DNA from: an uncultured cyanobacterium
GTDB lineage: Bacteria; Cyanobacteriota; Cyanobacteriia; Cyanobacteriales; Chroococcidiopsidaceae
NCBI GenBank assembly: GCA_946221495.1
Contig: CAMIFA010000031.1
Span: 1 to 36,823, forward strand
Direction of reading: 5' to 3'
DNA length: 36,823 nt
Position numbers and translations under genes: made by a program. Within the stretch, counting starts at the first letter, position 1; each line of letters starts with the position of its first letter. Of this stretch, positions 8,729-15,421 are shown one piece after another. The notes under the pieces were generated by a model that saw only the letters and a program-made list of their open reading frames with translations, did not search any database and had not been told where the DNA came from.

Positions 8729-9097
8729 GCTGAACCACTGAACTTAACTGTTAGCCTTAGAGGCACTCGTGAAGTCCGGGATAACTATCAGCTATTCCGT
8801 CTTACTGGTTTGTTGGATGCCTTTTCCGAACCAACATTTCGCAAGGTAATCAGCAAGTTGATTGATGAGGGACCAAAGCATATTATTCTGGATCTCTCAC
8901 AGATAGACTTTGTTGATAGCTCTGGTTTAGGCGCTCTAGTGCAGTTGGCTAAACAGGCTCAAAACGCCGAGGGTACTTCGCAAATTGTTACCAATGCCCG
9001 CGTCACCCAAACGGTCAAGCTGGTTCGCTTAGAAAAGTTTCTGTCCCTGCGAACTTCGGTAGAAGAGGCTCTAGAAAACGTCAAGCAATCTTCTTGA
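8726..9097 (+). CDS. STAS-domain anti-sigma-factor antagonist
   Basis: A single-domain STAS protein of the SpoIIAA/RsbV class. Such proteins bind an anti-sigma or switch kinase and are controlled by phosphorylation of a conserved serine. The signature is ILDLSQIDFVDSSGLGALV, with the phospho-acceptor serine in DSSGLG. The fold needs an N-terminal strand, and the in-frame sequence upstream supplies it: EPLNLTVSLRGTREVRDN, then FRLTGLLDAFSEPTFR. This puts translation at ATT 8726, giving 123 aa. A TTG at 8810 would yield 95 aa lacking the first strands and has no ribosome binding site. ATT 8723 is possible but too close to AGGAGG. No kinase or phosphatase partner is adjacent. Family assignment is firm; the unusual start is inferred. 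Confidence 0.88.
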   Translation: MAEPLNLTVSLRGTREVRDNYQLFRLTGLLDAFSEPTFRKVISKLIDEGPKHIILDLSQIDFVDSSGLGALVQLAKQAQNAEGTSQIVTNARVTQTVKLVRLEKFLSLRTSVEEALENVKQSS

Positions 9098-9423
9098 GTG
9101 TTTCTTCGACAAAATTAACTAGCTATCCGGTTTTTTAATCTGGATAGCTAAATTCTTTAACATTAACTGTAGCTAACCTTTGCTAAAACTCGGAGCAAGC
9201 ATAATAAAAAACAGGTCAACTAATTTCAAAATTTAAGTTGAATTCGTTTACAAGCAAGAACTAAAATTTTTGATTCTTGATTGGCTGCCTTTATCAGAGG
9301 CGAGTTATGAGTTACAAAATTTAAAACCTGGGCTTTGACAAATTTAAAGATAGTTCACTGAAGTAATCAAGCAGTAGCATTATTAAACTAGCTAAGATCA
9401 AAATAATTAAGGGTACTTAAGCG
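9098..9423. other. Intergenic region, 326 bp
   Basis: It holds the terminator at 9120-9150 of the STAS gene; the remainder is AT-rich with no ORF, RNA gene or repeat that I can support. The promoter of the Mini-RNase III gene is presumably in the last 150 bp. Confidence 0.5.
9120..9150 (+). terminator. Hairpin terminator after the STAS gene
   Basis: TAGCTATCC (9120-9128) pairs perfectly with GGATAGCTA (9142-9150) around a 13-nt T-rich loop, 23 bp after the stop codon. The following bases AATTCTTT give only a modest U-tract. Confidence 0.6.
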
Positions 9424-9885
9424 GTGACAAAGGAGGAACTATTAAATTGTCGGTCTGCTAGTAGCTGCTTACTAAATTTAGCTGAAGGAATGCAGACAAT
9501 GCCGCTATCAGGGGCGCAGCTGCAACAAATTTCCCCGACAGCTTTAGCGTATTTAGGAGATGCAGTGTATGAACTTTATGTTAGAAACCATTACCTTTTA
9601 CCACCAAAGCGATCGCAAACTTATCATCGTTTGGTAGTATCTCAGGTAAGAGCGGAAGCTCAAGCTCTTCACCTGCTTGAGCTATCTCCTGAATTAAACA
9701 ATCATGAGTTAGAAATTGTGCGACGCGGACGCAACGCCACTAGCAATCGCCCCAAGCGAGTTGATCCAGAAATTTATCAACAGGCAACTAGCTTAGAAAC
9801 TTTAATCGGCTATCTCTACCTTAGCGATTTCCAACGCTTGACCCAACTATTACAAAAGCTGAATCTGCCCTCTTTAGAGCAGTAG
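9424..9885 (+). CDS. mrnC: Mini-ribonuclease III
   Basis: Mini-RNase III is the RNase III catalytic domain without a dsRNA-binding domain; in Bacillus it matures 23S rRNA ends (family knowledge). The signature LAYLGDAVYELYVR carries catalytic Asp46. Glu125 in TSLETLIGYLYL is the second metal ligand, and the VRRGRN segment is also typical. GTG 9424 gives 153 aa. ATG 9490 (residue 23) or ATG 9499 (residue 26, MPLSGAQL) would give about 130 aa, nearer the usual family length, so the first 22 residues are uncertain. An AAGGAGG inside codons 3-5 is coding for Lys-Glu-Glu and is not usefully spaced to an in-frame start. It lies 134 bp upstream of rlmB, suggesting a shared rRNA-processing theme. Confidence 0.9.
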   Translation: MTKEELLNCRSASSCLLNLAEGMQTMPLSGAQLQQISPTALAYLGDAVYELYVRNHYLLPPKRSQTYHRLVVSQVRAEAQALHLLELSPELNNHELEIVRRGRNATSNRPKRVDPEIYQQATSLETLIGYLYLSDFQRLTQLLQKLNLPSLEQ

Positions 9886-10019
9886 TTTAAATAAGGAGGT
9901 ACGTTCTAATACTAAATTACCTTCAAAAAATAGCTGAAATCAATCTCAAGATACTGAAATTAATTTAAGAGTCAGTTAAATTCTACTAATAGCGTTGCTC
10001 AGACGCGATTAAAAACTAC

Positions 10020-11048
10020 ATGGCTGATAAACCTCGAAAAATTAGAGCTTCCAGTGAACCGAATCGGGGTAAACCAATCAAGATTAAGGGTAAGCCTGCG
10101 ATCGCCAAACCTGCGCCCAAAAAACCAAGGGAGGAATATGCTACTAATCCTAAGAAGTACGTTGCTTCTCCCGATGTTCACACTTCACCCAAACCCTCAG
10201 CAGCCTCTGAACGTCGTACCTTTGGCGACAAGCGCCCACCAAAATTTCTACCAGCATCGCCTCGTTTAGAAGAAGACAGCGATTTAATTTATGGTCGTCA
10301 TCCAGTATTAACAGCTCTTGAGAACCAGCGTCGCCTGAACCGAATTTGGATTACTTCTCGTCTGCGTTATGACTCACGCTTCCACTCTTTAATTTCTCAG
10401 GCAAAGGAAAATGGCACAGTTATTGATGAAGTCGAACTTAAGCGATTAGATCAACTGACGAATCAAGCTAATCACCAAGGGATAGCTGCTCAAGTTGCTC
10501 CTTATGACTACAGTCAACTGAGTGATTTAATTGAGCGAGCCAAATCCCAATCTGAGCAGCCAGTGATTGTTGTTGCTGACGGTATTACTGATCCACACAA
10601 TTTGGGTGCGATTATCCGCACAGCAGAAGCAATTGGTAGCCAAGGCTTAGTGATCCCCCAAAGAAGAGCAGCAGGGATCACCTCAACTGTGCTTAAAGTA
10701 GCCGCAGGTGCTTTAGAGAAATTTTCTGTTGCTAGAGTAGTTAATCTCAGTCGCGCCTTGGAAGAATTGAAAGCAGCTGGATTTTGGATTTATGGTACAG
10801 CAACAACAGCTAGTCAACCTTTGCACACAGTTCAATTTAATGGTCCCATTGTTTTAGTAGTAGGAGCTGAAGGCGAAGGTTTAAGTTTGTTGACACAACG
10901 CGGCTGTGATGTATTAGTATCAATTCCGCTACTTGGTAACACACCCAGTTTGAATGCCTCTGTAGCAACAGGAATGGCGCTGTATGAAATTTTCCGCCAA
11001 CGCTGGTTAACTACATTGCACTTAGATAAGTTACAAAAAAAACTTTGA
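10020..11048 (+). CDS. rlmB: 23S rRNA (guanosine-2'-O-)-methyltransferase, TrmH/SpoU family
   Basis: A SPOUT-class RNA 2'-O-methyltransferase, most like RlmB, which methylates G2251 of 23S rRNA using S-adenosylmethionine. Residues 1 to about 88 form a Lys/Pro/Arg-rich low-complexity extension absent from E. coli RlmB. Next is the substrate-binding domain starting at LIYGRHPVLTAL. The knotted catalytic domain follows, with motif 1 DGITDPHNLGAIIRTAEAIG, motif 2 VVGAEGEGLS, and motif 3 IPLLGNTPSLNASVATGMAL. Total 342 aa. The first ATG is used and no good ribosome binding site precedes it. The basic extension may help rRNA contact (inference). Position specificity could differ from G2251, so the symbol is a family-level call. 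Confidence 0.9.
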   Translation: MADKPRKIRASSEPNRGKPIKIKGKPAIAKPAPKKPREEYATNPKKYVASPDVHTSPKPSAASERRTFGDKRPPKFLPASPRLEEDSDLIYGRHPVLTALENQRRLNRIWITSRLRYDSRFHSLISQAKENGTVIDEVELKRLDQLTNQANHQGIAAQVAPYDYSQLSDLIERAKSQSEQPVIVVADGITDPHNLGAIIRTAEAIGSQGLVIPQRRAAGITSTVLKVAAGALEKFSVARVVNLSRALEELKAAGFWIYGTATTASQPLHTVQFNGPIVLVVGAEGEGLSLLTQRGCDVLVSIPLLGNTPSLNASVATGMALYEIFRQRWLTTLHLDKLQKKL

Positions 11049-11116
11049 AAAAAGAAGCGTAACAGAGTATAACAAAGTGTGAAGTATAGCAGCAGATGTG
11101 TAAAACCCTGTAATAC

Positions 11117-11437
11117 ATGGATAAACCTGAAAAAACTATGGAAACACTTTTGGATAACTTCAAAGAACTCTTAACAAACTTCTTTCATAGCTTCGGTTGG
11201 GCTTGGTGGGTAGAAATCGTGACGCAAAATCCCCACTGTACTTACTACTTTGGTCCTTTTCTTAGCGAAAAAGAAGCCAAAGCGGCAATGACAGGATATG
11301 TAGAAGATTTGCAACAGGAAAAAGCGCAGGGAATTGCTGTTAACGTGAAGCGCTGTAAGCCAGATAATTTAACGATATCCGACGACTTGGGGGAGATGAT
11401 TGACCGCAAAACACCACTATTTAGCGGTCAGATGTAG
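11117..11437 (+). CDS. DUF1816-domain protein, 106 aa
   Basis: A small protein whose core (about residues 28-90) matches the cyanobacterial DUF1816 family as I recall it: WAWWVEIVTQNPHCTYYFGPF, then SEKEAKAAMTGYVEDL and VKRCKPDNLTI. The family is often found near phycobilisome or stress genes, but its function is unknown. ATG 11117 is the first start; ATG 11138 (residue 8) is a possible alternative. No signal peptide or membrane segment is present. It follows rlmB by 68 bp on the same strand and is followed at once by a tandem repeat. Confidence 0.8.
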   Translation: MDKPEKTMETLLDNFKELLTNFFHSFGWAWWVEIVTQNPHCTYYFGPFLSEKEAKAAMTGYVEDLQQEKAQGIAVNVKRCKPDNLTISDDLGEMIDRKTPLFSGQM

Positions 11438-11443
11438 AAAAGG

Positions 11444-11492
11444 GGTCAGAGATCAGGAGTCAGAGGTCAGAGGTCAGAGGTCAGAGGTCAGG
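11444..11492. repeat. Tandem heptamer repeat (STRR), GGTCAGA type
   Basis: About seven units close to GGTCAGA run from 7 bp after the DUF1816 stop. The first two are degenerate (GGTCAGA, GATCAGG) and the rest nearly perfect. The array lies between convergent genes. It is a simple repeat, not a CRISPR: no spacers separate the units. Confidence 0.85.
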
Positions 11493-11506
11493 AAAAATTC
11501 ACCTCA

Positions 11507-12349
11507 TTACTTGCTCACTCCTAGCCCTTTTTGCTCAATCCACTGATCAATATCCTTCAGCAATTGCTCAGGAATTTCCCAAGGAAATAAATGAGCTGTA
11601 TTGGGGTAACATTGCCACTGACAATCCTTGAGGTATTGGGCAGTTTCTAGGCTTGACTGGGGCGTAATGTGTCGGTCAGCTCCTCCAGCCAGCACTAAAC
11701 TAGGACACTCAATCTGGTGTAAATCTGCTAATCGATTGTAGCCAGCTTTTAAAGCAGTGTCTAGAGCGCGTTGGGCAGCATTAGAAGTTTGCAAATAAGC
11801 TGACATCGCGACCTCCGCGAGATAACTGTAAGCAGTGGGCGTGTGTTGTTGGATCAGGTAGCGGTAGAGCGATCGCTTGCCAAACGTTTCAATATTCCAT
11901 TGCCAACTCGGTTGCAGCTTATTCAAAATCGAAGCCACACCTGTATATAAATTATCCTGCCAACTAATCGGCGGATGATTACTGCGGGGTCGTGCTGCTG
12001 TAGCAATTAAAATTAGCCCCCTAACTCGCTCTGGTAGCTTCAGCGCCAGTTCCATAGCTAAAATACCGCCTAGCGACCAACCGAGTATCAGGCAACGCTC
12101 AATTTTTAGACGGTCTAGCAGAGTTTCTAAGTCAGTTAAATGGTCTTTCATCTCAAAACTGCCATTAACACGACTACTACCGTATCCTCGGAGATCAGGG
12201 GCAATTGTTTGAAAACGTTTGGACAGGTGTTGAGTAAAGACAGACATACTACTGCCCGATCCCGGATGACCATGTAAGCAGAGAATAGGAAAACCCTTTC
12301 CTTGGATGTGAACATTGAGGTGGAAAGCTTGGGAAGACAAAGGACGCAT
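11507..12349 (-). CDS. Alpha/beta-fold hydrolase
   Basis: A soluble alpha/beta hydrolase of 280 aa; its substrate cannot be read from sequence. The oxyanion-region motif LCLHGHPGSG is near the start. The nucleophile elbow is LGWSLGG with Ser92. LVLAGGADRHITP holds the likely acid Asp, and NTAHLFPWEIPE holds the catalytic His. The overall pattern resembles esterase/haloperoxidase-like and BioH-like enzymes. A GTG at 12355 would add two residues (Met-Phe); the ATG is taken because GTG gains no better ribosome binding site. It stands alone on the minus strand, convergent with the DUF1816 gene and divergent from gatA. Confidence 0.87.
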   Translation of the reverse strand: MRPLSSQAFHLNVHIQGKGFPILCLHGHPGSGSSMSVFTQHLSKRFQTIAPDLRGYGSSRVNGSFEMKDHLTDLETLLDRLKIERCLILGWSLGGILAMELALKLPERVRGLILIATAARPRSNHPPISWQDNLYTGVASILNKLQPSWQWNIETFGKRSLYRYLIQQHTPTAYSYLAEVAMSAYLQTSNAAQRALDTALKAGYNRLADLHQIECPSLVLAGGADRHITPQSSLETAQYLKDCQWQCYPNTAHLFPWEIPEQLLKDIDQWIEQKGLGVSK

Positions 12350-12474
12350 GAACACTCTTGCTCTGTACTAACCATTGAACTATCTCCAGCTTAGTAGCTA
12401 TTTTCGAGCTACTAGAAAATATGTGCTAAACCCACTTATTTAATTAGTTTCCCTAGTCCGTATCCCCTTCTGTT

Positions 12475-12480
12475 TATACT
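12475..12480 (+). promoter_or_regulatory. Candidate -10 box for gatA
   Basis: TATACT differs from the consensus TATAAT at one base and lies 37 bp before the gatA ATG, in the gap between divergent genes. No strong -35 element is visible. An AAAGGAAG-like ribosome binding site follows at about 12502-12509. Confidence 0.4.
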
Positions 12481-12516
12481 AAAGTCTGGATCGTGAGTCT
12501 TTAAAGGAAGCAAGGA

Positions 12517-13968
12517 ATGGCATCCATCCGCGAGTTGCACCAGCAGCTAGTTAGTAAAGAACGCTCTGCTGTTGAAATTACTCAAGAAGCTTTAAACCGA
12601 ATTGAAGCGTTAGAACCGAAATTACACTCTTTCTTGTGTGTAACAGCAGATCGAGCATTGGAACAGGCAAAAACAGTGGATGCCAAAATTGCAGCTGGCG
12701 CAGAAATAAGTATGCTGGCTGGAATTCCGATTGGTATCAAAGACAATATGTGTACGCAAGGCATTCCCACAACTTGTGCTTCACGGATTCTAGAGAATTT
12801 TGTGCCACCTTATGAATCAACTGTGACCCAAAAACTAGCTGAATCTGGGGCGGTGATGGTAGGCAAAACAAATCTAGATGAATTTGCAATGGGTAGTTCC
12901 ACCGAGAATTCCGCTTATCAAGTTACGGCTAATCCTTGGGATATAACGCGGGTTCCGGGAGGGTCTTCAGGTGGCTCGGCGGCGGCTGTAGCAGCCGGAG
13001 AATGCACAGTTGCGATTGGTTCTGATACTGGCGGTTCGATTCGTCAACCTGCTTCATTTTGTGGCGTAGTGGGATTAAAACCAACTTATGGGCTGGTTTC
13101 GCGATTTGGTTTAGTTGCCTTTGCTTCCTCTTTGGATCAAATTGGTCCATTTGGGCGCACAGTAGAAGATGCAGCGATCTTGCTTCAGGCGATCGCCGGG
13201 TACGATCCCAAAGATTCAACTAGCCTGAAAGTTGAGATTCCTGACTACACTCAATTTCTTAAACCCGATCTTAATAAACTGAGAATCGGAGTTATTAAAG
13301 AAACTTTTGGTGCAGGCTTAGATACTGCTGTTGAACAAGCTGTAAATAAAGCAATTGCACAATTAAAGCAATTAGGGGCTTCAGTTCAGGAAATTTCTTG
13401 TCCTCGCTTCCGTTACGGATTGCCGACATATTACATCATCGCTCCTAGTGAAGCATCAGCAAATTTAGCGCGTTACGACGGCGTTAAATATGGCTCCCGC
13501 TTTCCTAATCCGGAAAATCTCTTAGATATGTATATGCGGACGCGGGCTGAGGGATTTGGTGCAGAAGTCAAACGCCGCATTATGGTGGGGACTTATACGC
13601 TATCTGCTGGATACTACGATGCTTATTACCTTAAAGCCCAAAAAGTTCGGACTTTGATTAAGCAAGACTTTGAAAACGCTTTTGAGCAAGTTGATGTATT
13701 AGTGTGTCCGACAGTTCCCACTACAGCGTTTAAAGCCGGGGAAAAAACAGCCGATCCCCTGAGTATGTATTTAACTGACTTGATGACGATTACAGTTAAT
13801 CTTGCTGGTTTACCAGGGTTGAGTTTACCTTGTGGCTTTGATGACAAAAATTTACCAATTGGGTTGCAGTTAATTGGTAATGTACTGCGAGAAGATCAGC
13901 TATTTCAAGTTGCTTACGCTTATGAGCAAGCGACGAATTGGCAGACGACATTACCTCAGTTAAATTAA
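12517..13968 (+). CDS. gatA: Aspartyl/glutamyl-tRNA(Asn/Gln) amidotransferase subunit A
   Basis: GatA is the glutaminase/amidase subunit of GatCAB, which converts Glu-tRNA(Gln) and Asp-tRNA(Asn) to the amide forms in bacteria lacking the direct synthetases. The amidase-signature triad is visible: Lys75 in IPIGIKDN, cis-Ser150 in GGSSGGSAAA, and nucleophile Ser174 in GSDTGGSIRQP. Length is 483 aa, normal for the family. The start ATG has a GGAAG-type ribosome binding site. gatB and gatC are not in the window, consistent with dispersed gat genes in cyanobacteria. Only 12 bp separate it from the next alpha/beta hydrolase gene, so the two are probably cotranscribed. The C-terminal region (about 390-480) is intact. 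Confidence 0.96.
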   Translation: MASIRELHQQLVSKERSAVEITQEALNRIEALEPKLHSFLCVTADRALEQAKTVDAKIAAGAEISMLAGIPIGIKDNMCTQGIPTTCASRILENFVPPYESTVTQKLAESGAVMVGKTNLDEFAMGSSTENSAYQVTANPWDITRVPGGSSGGSAAAVAAGECTVAIGSDTGGSIRQPASFCGVVGLKPTYGLVSRFGLVAFASSLDQIGPFGRTVEDAAILLQAIAGYDPKDSTSLKVEIPDYTQFLKPDLNKLRIGVIKETFGAGLDTAVEQAVNKAIAQLKQLGASVQEISCPRFRYGLPTYYIIAPSEASANLARYDGVKYGSRFPNPENLLDMYMRTRAEGFGAEVKRRIMVGTYTLSAGYYDAYYLKAQKVRTLIKQDFENAFEQVDVLVCPTVPTTAFKAGEKTADPLSMYLTDLMTITVNLAGLPGLSLPCGFDDKNLPIGLQLIGNVLREDQLFQVAYAYEQATNWQTTLPQLN

Positions 13969-13980
13969 TGCTGAATTTTT

Positions 13981-14829
13981 ATGTGGCGATCGCTATCAAG
14001 TATAGGTTTAGTAGGGCTAGCGTTCTATCTATCTGCTTGCCTATTTCTTTTTTTTCAGCAAACTAATTTCATCTTTTTTCCATCACCTATTATTGAAACT
14101 ACGCCAGATTTTTTTAACATCGACTATCAAGAAATTTGGTTACCTGTCACAGCTAGCAACGGTAAAGTAGAACGAATACATGGTTGGTGGATACCAGCGA
14201 CTAAACCTCATGCCAAAGTGTTGCTGTATTTACACGGCAATGGTATTAATATCGGAGCTAATGTTGGTCGTGCTTATAGATTTCATCAACTAGGTTTTTC
14301 TGTGCTGTTGATTGACTATCGTGGTTATGGTCGTAGTGAAGGTATACCAACGGAATCGCGGGTTTATGAAGATGCGGCGGCTGCTTGGGATTATCTGGTA
14401 AAACAGCGACAAGTTCAGCCTAGTGAGATTTTTATCTATGGACATTCTCTAGGGGGTGCGATCGCGATTGATTTAGCACTTCAACATCCAGATGCAGCCG
14501 GATTAATAGTAGAAAGCTCATTTACTTCTATTGAAGACATAGCTAACCTTCAAGGTAGGTTTTGGATGTTCCCGATAGATTTAATTTTGAATCAGCGCTT
14601 TGACTCAATTAGCAAAGTGCGCTCATTACAAATGCCAGTTCTATTCATTCACGGTGGAGCTGATTTCCAAGTTCCAGCTATTATGAGTCAGCAATTATAC
14701 GCTATTGCACCTCAACCCAAATATCTATTTATTGTTCCCGAAGCAGGGCATAATAACGTAGCAGAAGTCGCAGGTTCTCAATATCTCCAAGCAGTACAAA
14801 AATTTGTAGAGCAGGTGCGAATAAAATAG
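13981..14829 (+). CDS. Membrane-anchored alpha/beta hydrolase (BEM46-like)
   Basis: An alpha/beta hydrolase of 282 aa with an N-terminal hydrophobic segment (about 6-27, VGLAFYLSACLFLFFQQ), suggesting a membrane anchor or uncleaved signal. Motifs are LLYLHGNG, DYRGYGRSEG, the nucleophile elbow YGHSLGG with Ser156, LFIHGGADFQVP with the likely Asp, and EAGHNN with the His. The FFPSP...HGWWIP arrangement after the anchor resembles the BEM46/ABHD13-type hydrolases. The substrate is unknown; family members are often called esterases or peptidases without proof. The gene begins 12 bp after the gatA stop and probably shares its transcript, although no functional link is apparent. Confidence 0.87.
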   Translation: MWRSLSSIGLVGLAFYLSACLFLFFQQTNFIFFPSPIIETTPDFFNIDYQEIWLPVTASNGKVERIHGWWIPATKPHAKVLLYLHGNGINIGANVGRAYRFHQLGFSVLLIDYRGYGRSEGIPTESRVYEDAAAAWDYLVKQRQVQPSEIFIYGHSLGGAIAIDLALQHPDAAGLIVESSFTSIEDIANLQGRFWMFPIDLILNQRFDSISKVRSLQMPVLFIHGGADFQVPAIMSQQLYAIAPQPKYLFIVPEAGHNNVAEVAGSQYLQAVQKFVEQVRIK

Positions 14830-14891
14830 ACAGACTTCTTACCCTAGAATGTTTAGAAATGCGGCGTATTTTCCAGTATTGCAAATATGTT

Positions 14892-15083
14892 TTAGTGATA
14901 AACCGCGCCAAAAACAAGGGCAGCAATTATCGGGATAATGATCGGAATCGCAACTACAAGTCCCCATTTGCCAACTTTAATCTCTTCACCTTCAGATTTT
15001 AAGAAAGCAATCCAACCAATAGCTCCTATCAGTATCCAAATAAAGCCAAAAATAATGAATATAACGAATACTGAGTCTGCCAT
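14892..15083 (-). CDS. Small two-helix membrane protein, 63 aa
   Basis: I do not recognise a family. The 63 residues are almost wholly two hydrophobic segments (about 5-28 and 42-60), separated by a charged turn KSEGEEIKVGK. This is a helical hairpin with both ends probably outside or both inside. The start ATG is at 15083, and the gene converges on the hydrolase with a 62-bp gap. A reading frame of this composition is unlikely by chance in AT-rich DNA, but the call is still moderate. Similar small membrane peptides are widespread in cyanobacteria. Confidence 0.6.
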   Translation of the reverse strand: MADSVFVIFIIFGFIWILIGAIGWIAFLKSEGEEIKVGKWGLVVAIPIIIPIIAALVFGAVYH

Positions 15084-15421
15084 TTTATCAAATAGATATT
15101 TTTACAAAATGTAACTTGTCTAGTTATTATCGCTATTACTACAAATGATAAAAAAGTTAAGCAAGTGTAATTATTATAGCAATTTTGTTTAATTGGTGAG
15201 GAGTAGTTTTTAGTTAACGAACCGCCAAGACGCTAAGAGCGCCAAGGAAGAAAAAGAGGTCACGGAATTAGGAGGGCTATACTGCTTATTCCAAAGAAGT
15301 AAATGAATAGAGATGAAATGTTGTGTAATTATATTTTACTTGATATAAATTCAAAAATACGAGAAAAAAGGGATAAAATTCGTTATTGTAGTATTAGTTA
15401 TTGCAACTGTTTAACACGCTT
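15084..15421. other. Intergenic region upstream of dnaE, 338 bp
   Basis: AT-rich and with divergent genes on either side. It contains the CGCCAAGA-type repeat at 15213-15255. A frame at 15303-15494 overlaps the dnaE start and is not convincing. The dnaE promoter is presumably in the last 120 bp, but no clear -35/-10 pair stands out. Confidence 0.5.
15213..15255. repeat. Dispersed cyanobacterial repeat, CGCCAAGA units
   Basis: Three near-copies of an 8- to 9-bp unit, CGCCAAGA, CGCTAAGAG and CGCCAAGGA, sit in series after GTTAACGAAC. I recall this string as a common interspersed repeat in cyanobacterial intergenic DNA. It is not coding and has no evident pairing. Confidence 0.55.

Noticed and set aside
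8810..9097. STAS protein starting at TTG 8810
   Set aside because: This start would remove the first strands of the STAS fold and has no ribosome binding site; the ATT at 8726 fits better.
10054..10269. 71-codon frame overlapping rlmB
   Set aside because: Lies wholly inside rlmB in another frame, in its low-complexity N-terminal extension.
11444..11492. Possible CRISPR-like array
   Set aside because: Units are 7 bp and contiguous with no spacers; it is a simple tandem repeat.
15192..15207. Possible Yfr1 small RNA (minus strand reads ACTCCTCACC)
   Set aside because: The conserved Yfr1 core I recall is ACTCCTCACAC and it is flanked by two stable hairpins; neither the full core nor the hairpins are present.
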